Below, in pieces: positions 36,201 through 64,000 of a stretch of DNA of 64,000 nucleotides. A model generated the notes under the pieces. It did not search any database. It was not told the DNA's origin and saw nothing but the letters and a program-made list of their open reading frames with translations. The position numbers were made by a program, and so were the translations under genes. The stretch lies in contig OZ024898.1 of the NCBI GenBank assembly GCA_964017195.1, positions 9,499,130-9,563,129 of the forward strand, read 5' to 3'. The DNA comes from Siderastrea radians. Its lineage: Eukaryota > Cnidaria > Anthozoa > Scleractinia > Rhizangiidae. The stretch's first letter is position 1. Every line of letters starts with the position of its first letter.

Positions 36201-37072
36201 TTTCTTTTAACGAACTCCACACGTTACCCATATTGTGCAATTTAGTTAACTCTTCTGTTTTCTTGAAGATTGGAGTTAAAAAAATGATCTTTTTACGAAA
36301 GAAATCTTTCTCTTGTGACATCATAAAGGATAGAAAACGAGCGCGCACATATCAGCCAATCAGTGGTAGCGGGAACGTGAACGCACGCACAGTGCTTGCA
36401 GTGGTCGCGTTCCTTTGGTCTCCATTTAAGGGCTTTTGCAATACTGTAATACTTTGTTATAGTCATGCAAATAAAGCTTGTTGCTGCTGTTGTTGTTGCA
36501 TCAAGCAAGCCGATCTTAGAAGCGCCCAACTTAAACGTTACTTTTGTCCTATCCCATATAAATCATTATCAACCTCTGACCTTTTGCGTCGTACAGGCAG
36601 AAGAGAGCTGAAAAAAAAATAAACAAAACAATAACAACAACAGCAACAACAATAACAACAAAACCGTTATATTAAGCCTGAAACTTAAAATTCACCCTTT
36701 GTGATTTTGCATAATGTGTTCACTTCTCGCTTCCCGCTTCTCGCTTCCCGCTTCTCGCTTCCCGCTTCTCGCTTCCCGCTTCTCGCTTCCCGTACCCTTT
36801 AATCCTGGTTTCGGCCCTTTTTTTTGCTCCCGCCTGTTTGCTTTTTTTCGATGGGGAAATATTGCGCAATGTGGGTATAGTTATTTCCCCCCTATTTCTT
36901 CCGCTTTCCGTCCCCTCTTTTCTCGCCTCCCGTACAACTCCTGCGCCATTTTCTCCCGGGCTTCCGCCACCCCCGTCCCCCTCCACTTTAAAAGATTACC
37001 CAGTTTTTGACTAGATGTTTTGCTTTTTGACGATCGACGGTTAGCCTTATTGAGACCCAGTTTTCGTGACAT
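33211..37072 (-). CDS. Gene D: small lysine-rich coiled-coil protein with C-terminal CPTC, 166 aa
   Basis: Function and family not recognised. The model joins four exons: 37000-37072, 36173-36254, 34949-35113 and 33211-33391 (stop TGA 33211-33213). Junction phases 1, 2 and 2 agree, and the total is 501 nt. Residues 1-25 are basic and start MSRKLGLNK. Residues 25-92 are a charged, probably helical coiled coil (SLKEKRQEKKKLKRKQ, then EREDLLKRKAEMEQQIESL). Cysteines lie at 98, 109, 148 and 151. The last two form CPTCSH near the end, which could be half of a zinc site, with C98 and C109 as candidate partners. A possible ATTAAA signal lies at 33087-33092 on this strand. The exon-2 acceptor is the least certain: an alternative 7 nt upstream (36261) would open a different frame. 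The gene is head-to-head with JNK. Its introns hold a dispersed MITE and other repeats. Confidence 0.62.
33895..34400. repeat. Probable dispersed repeat in a gene D intron
   Basis: (AAT)n-rich start followed by TAGCGCTCACATCCAC and GGCGCTTTACAA, then CTATTCCACAGTCTAAGGGC. Repeat-like by character and position; family not identified. Confidence 0.4.
35156..35363. repeat. TTAACCCTTTAA-family MITE, copy 1
   Basis: Ends CCTTTAAGCGC and GCTTAAAGGGTTAA; core GAAGTGATCACTAAGGAT and CAAATTCTCCTTACTA. Four further copies lie at 40636, 51504, 55391 and 63714. This copy is in the second intron of gene D. Confidence 0.85.
36720..36792. repeat. 14-bp minisatellite
   Basis: Five tandem units of CTTCTCGCTTCCCG, about 280 bp from the start of gene D, on the 3' side of its first exon. 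Confidence 0.93.
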
Positions 37073-61251
<24,179 letters not shown>

Positions 61252-61439
61252 ACTAGTTGTTATAAAATTTAAATTTTACAGCTAAGCACCGTTTGAGGCC
61301 ATGCCACAGTAATACAATAATCAACAGCTAATTGGTAATTGATAACGTAATTGCGTATTCTTAACATAGTTTCCATTTTCCGAACGAACTTTGCAACCTT
61401 GTTCTGTATTTAAAAGTAATATGAAATCAGCTGTTACTC

Positions 61440-63560
61440 TTGTTCAATGAAACACACAAAGAGGAAGTCGAGATACCGGTTTTTAAAGACCTAAAACTTT
61501 CCTGTACGCTGTTCACCATTTTAGGTTCTTACTGTTAACAAAAGATTTAATATAGATAACTAATTGAAACTAAAACAAAACTACTGTTACTCTTTTGTTG
61601 AGTGAACAAAACAAAGAGGGAGTCGAGATACCAGTTTTTGAAGAGGGTAGACACAAAACTTTCCTGTACGCTGTTCACCATTTAAGGAGGCTCGCAACAG
61701 TTTTTTGGTCTTGGAGTGTATCTTTTGAAGTCAAAATTTCGCATAGAAGATAAACTTCGATTTCCTTGATACTACACCACCTTTTCAAAATATGATCAAA
61801 GTTTATTTTCTCACTGGTTCCCTAGCAACAGCTGTCACCATAGCAACGGTAATGGACAACTCCTCATTTTAAAGAATGTCGAATATCTCGAAAACTAGTC
61901 AGACACTTTATGACGAAACTTGAACTATTTGAACTACTCAACCTACACGACTTGTATGCGAAATTAGGGAAAAATCTGTAAGAGCGTTTTCACGTAAATC
62001 ATGATTCATTTTTTACGGCTTGATTTTGGTCATTCCTGCAATTGTCTCCAATATTTCAAGAAAGATAAAACTTAACACTTTCTCTTTTCAGTTGAAGGAT
62101 CTTTTATGATATCAAAACATTCTTAATGTACATTGAGCTTCCTAGGTGGCTGCGATTTTAAGATATTTATATTTAAAAACTGCTAAAATGCAGCGCAAAT
62201 CAGCCAAAAAGTCCGTATCTTGCATAAATAGAAATATTTCTAAACTGCCCTTACAGATTTTTGTCTTAAATTGATTGACGTTAGAATAATAATTCTTTTT
62301 GATGTTCCAGCAAGTTTTAGGCTGAATAAACATTTCTGTTATTAGATAAGAAGGCTGAATCTTGGTCAAGTTTCAGTCGTTATTAACTTTCAACGAGCAA
62401 CAGTTTTATTTCGTTTTTCCTGGTCTATTTCTCGGTTATTCACGTGCAATGAATAATTATACACGCTGCGCTTGTGTCCACTCGTGCGTTTATAATTCCT
62501 TCTCATAATAAAAAAAAATATTCGTCTTCTGAGCTTGTTTCTCGTCATTTTTCGGCCCCAGTGTAATGCCATCGTGGGCGTTAACATGTATGCAATCCGT
62601 AATTAAAAATGCTAAAACGTCAGTCAGTATTTAAAGAATAATGGCAAAGAGTCTCCAGGAGGAAGCTCAGAAGGCGAAAATTTTTTATCGTTATGAGAAG
62701 GAATTATAAATGCACGAGAGGACACAAGCGCAGCGTGTATAAATATTCATTGCACGTGAATAACCGTGAAATAGACCAGGAAAAACAAAATAATACTGTT
62801 TCTCGTTGAAAGTTAATAACGACTGAAACCTGACCGAGATTCAGCCTTCTTATCTAATAAACGAAATGTTTATTCAGCCTAAAACTTGCTGGAACATCAA
62901 AAAGAATTATTATTCTAACGTCAATCAATTTAAGACAAAAATCTGTAAGGGCAGTTCAGAAATATTTCTATTTATGCAAATTACGGACTTTTTGGCTGAT
63001 TTGTACTGCATTTTAGCAGTTTTAAATATAAATATCTTAAAATCGCAGCCACCTAGGAAGCTTAATGTACATTAAGAATGTTTTGATATTATAAAAGATC
63101 CTTCAACTGAAAAGGGAAAATGTTAAGTTTTATCTTTCTTGAAATATTGGCGAAAATTGCAGGAATGACCAAAATCAGCCCGTAAAAAATGAATCATGAT
63201 TTACGTGAAAACGCTCTTACAGATTTTCCCCTAGTTTCGCATACAAGTTGTGTAGGTTGAGTAGTTCAAATAGTTCAAGTTTCGTCATAAAGTGTCTGAC
63301 TAGTTTTCGAGATATTCGACATTACTTAAAATGAGGGGTTGTCCATTACCGTTGCTATGGTGACAGCTGTTGCTAGGGAACCAGTGAGAAAGTAAACTTT
63401 GATCATTTATTGAAAAGGTGGTGTAGTATCAAGGAAATCGAAGTTTATCTTCTATGCGAAATTTTGACTTCAAAAGATACACTCCAAGGCCAAAAAAACT
63501 GTTGCGAGCCTCCTTAAGGTTGTTACTGTTAAAAAAACACTTACATAGATAATTAAAACC
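61440..63560. repeat. 161-bp tandem duplication, second unit split by a foldback element
   Basis: CTTTCCTGTACGCTGTTCACC occurs near 61498 and 61659. After CCATT the first unit continues TTAGGTTCTTACTGTTAAC. The second unit is interrupted at TTAA and resumes at 63518 as GGTTGTTACTGTTAAA and then ACATAGATAATTAAAACC. Confidence 0.8.
61682..63517. mobile_element. 1.83-kb foldback element with TTAA target duplication
   Basis: GGAGGCTCGCAACAG after TTAA (61682-61685) is mirrored by CTGTTGCGAGCCTCC before TTAA (63514-63517). The arms are about 850-900 bp each and nearly identical around a centre near 62530-62690. The same open frame (MFIQPKTCWNIKKNYYSNVN...) appears on both strands for this reason and is unlikely to be a gene. 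TTAA targets are used by piggyBac-like and Kolobok-like transposases; no transposase is present. Confidence 0.9.
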
Positions 63561-63713
63561 AAAACCAAGATAACCTTAGAACGAATTTCTACGGTATTAA
63601 AGTACACTGTATTAAATACCCAACTCAACCAGGTAGAAAATACTAAATATTTAATAATCCGGTCATGCTTATGAGGAGCGTGCAATGTTTGCAGAAAAAA
63701 AGATGCCTTTCGT

Positions 63714-63923
63714 TAACCCTTTAAACCCTAACAGTGACGAAAATATAATTTCTCTTTGCATTATCACTACTTGTACAAACAATCAAGTGATGAGAATGTA
63801 GAAAGTGATCACCAAGGATCAGATGTCTTGATATTTAGGCAAATTCTCCTTACTATTTCCATAAGAAATGTATGGAGAACAGTAAGGAGAATATGCATTT
63901 TATATCAGGGCTTAAAGGGTTAA
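63714..63923. repeat. TTAACCCTTTAA-family MITE, copy 5
   Basis: Ends TTAACCCTTTAAACCC and GGGCTTAAAGGGTTAA, the best preserved termini. Very similar to copy 1 over its whole length. Confidence 0.88.
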
Positions 63924-64000
63924 GGGAGGGCCGATATCGATACCAATTACTCGATACCATTGACATTTCGGCTTGCTAAAATGTCGATACTAGCTCGAAG

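Noticed and set aside
36714..37010. 98-codon plus-strand frame rich in SLPASRF repeats
   Set aside because: Generated by the CTTCTCGCTTCCCG minisatellite and the reverse strand of gene D exon 1.
62142..63075. Similar open frames on both strands (62142-62369 minus, 62866-63075 plus)
   Set aside because: They are mirror images produced by the arms of the foldback element, not two genes. No domain or splice context.

Overview
This is a eukaryotic, AT-rich, intron-rich and transposon-rich genomic window. Small phase-conserved exons, long introns, a metazoan JNK kinase, a UBAN/zinc-finger coiled-coil protein and very many short foldback elements fit an invertebrate animal. An anthozoan cnidarian such as a stony coral is my best guess. 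That is inference from the protein character and repeat style, not from a database match. No bacterial, organellar or viral genes were seen.

Layout. (1) 1-9.6 kb, minus strand: two gene fragments, A (9586-3897) and B (3397-1309). Both are built from exons that resemble those of gene C further right, but in rearranged order. Fragment A carries a one-base frameshift in an otherwise well matched exon. (2) 9.6-23 kb: no convincing gene. The stretch is full of inverted-repeat elements, some with visible target-site duplications, plus simple repeats. (3) 23.3-28.4 kb, plus strand: gene C, six exons all in phase 0, 518 residues. It has long coiled coils, a UBAN-like ubiquitin-binding core, a proline-rich linker and a C-terminal C2HC zinc finger, the general plan of NEMO, optineurin and ABIN proteins. 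(4) 28.4-33.2 kb: a likely 3' UTR, a head-to-head pair of tRNA-derived SINEs and an element with an 8-bp target-site duplication. (5) 33.2-37.1 kb, minus strand: gene D, reconstructed here from four exons whose phases all agree, 166 residues, lysine-rich coiled coil with a C-terminal CPTC. I do not recognise it. (6) 37.2-61.25 kb, plus strand: a complete JNK-type MAP kinase gene of 13 exons, 412 residues, starting head-to-head with gene D and with introns packed with transposons. (7) 61.7-63.5 kb: a 1.8-kb foldback element with TTAA target duplication, inserted into one unit of a tandem duplication.

How the genes relate. JNK and UBAN-domain proteins both act in stress and innate immune signalling (JNK/AP-1 and NF-kB arms), so their adjacency is noteworthy, but nothing in the sequence shows co-regulation. 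The most unusual points are p38-like or otherwise altered residues in the JNK ATP pocket (Thr gatekeeper, Ser and Val at the positions equivalent to human Asn114 and Cys116), an in-frame 54-bp duplication that creates a second, GC-type splice donor in JNK, the scrambled and partly broken UBAN-gene paralogues, and the uncharacterised gene D.
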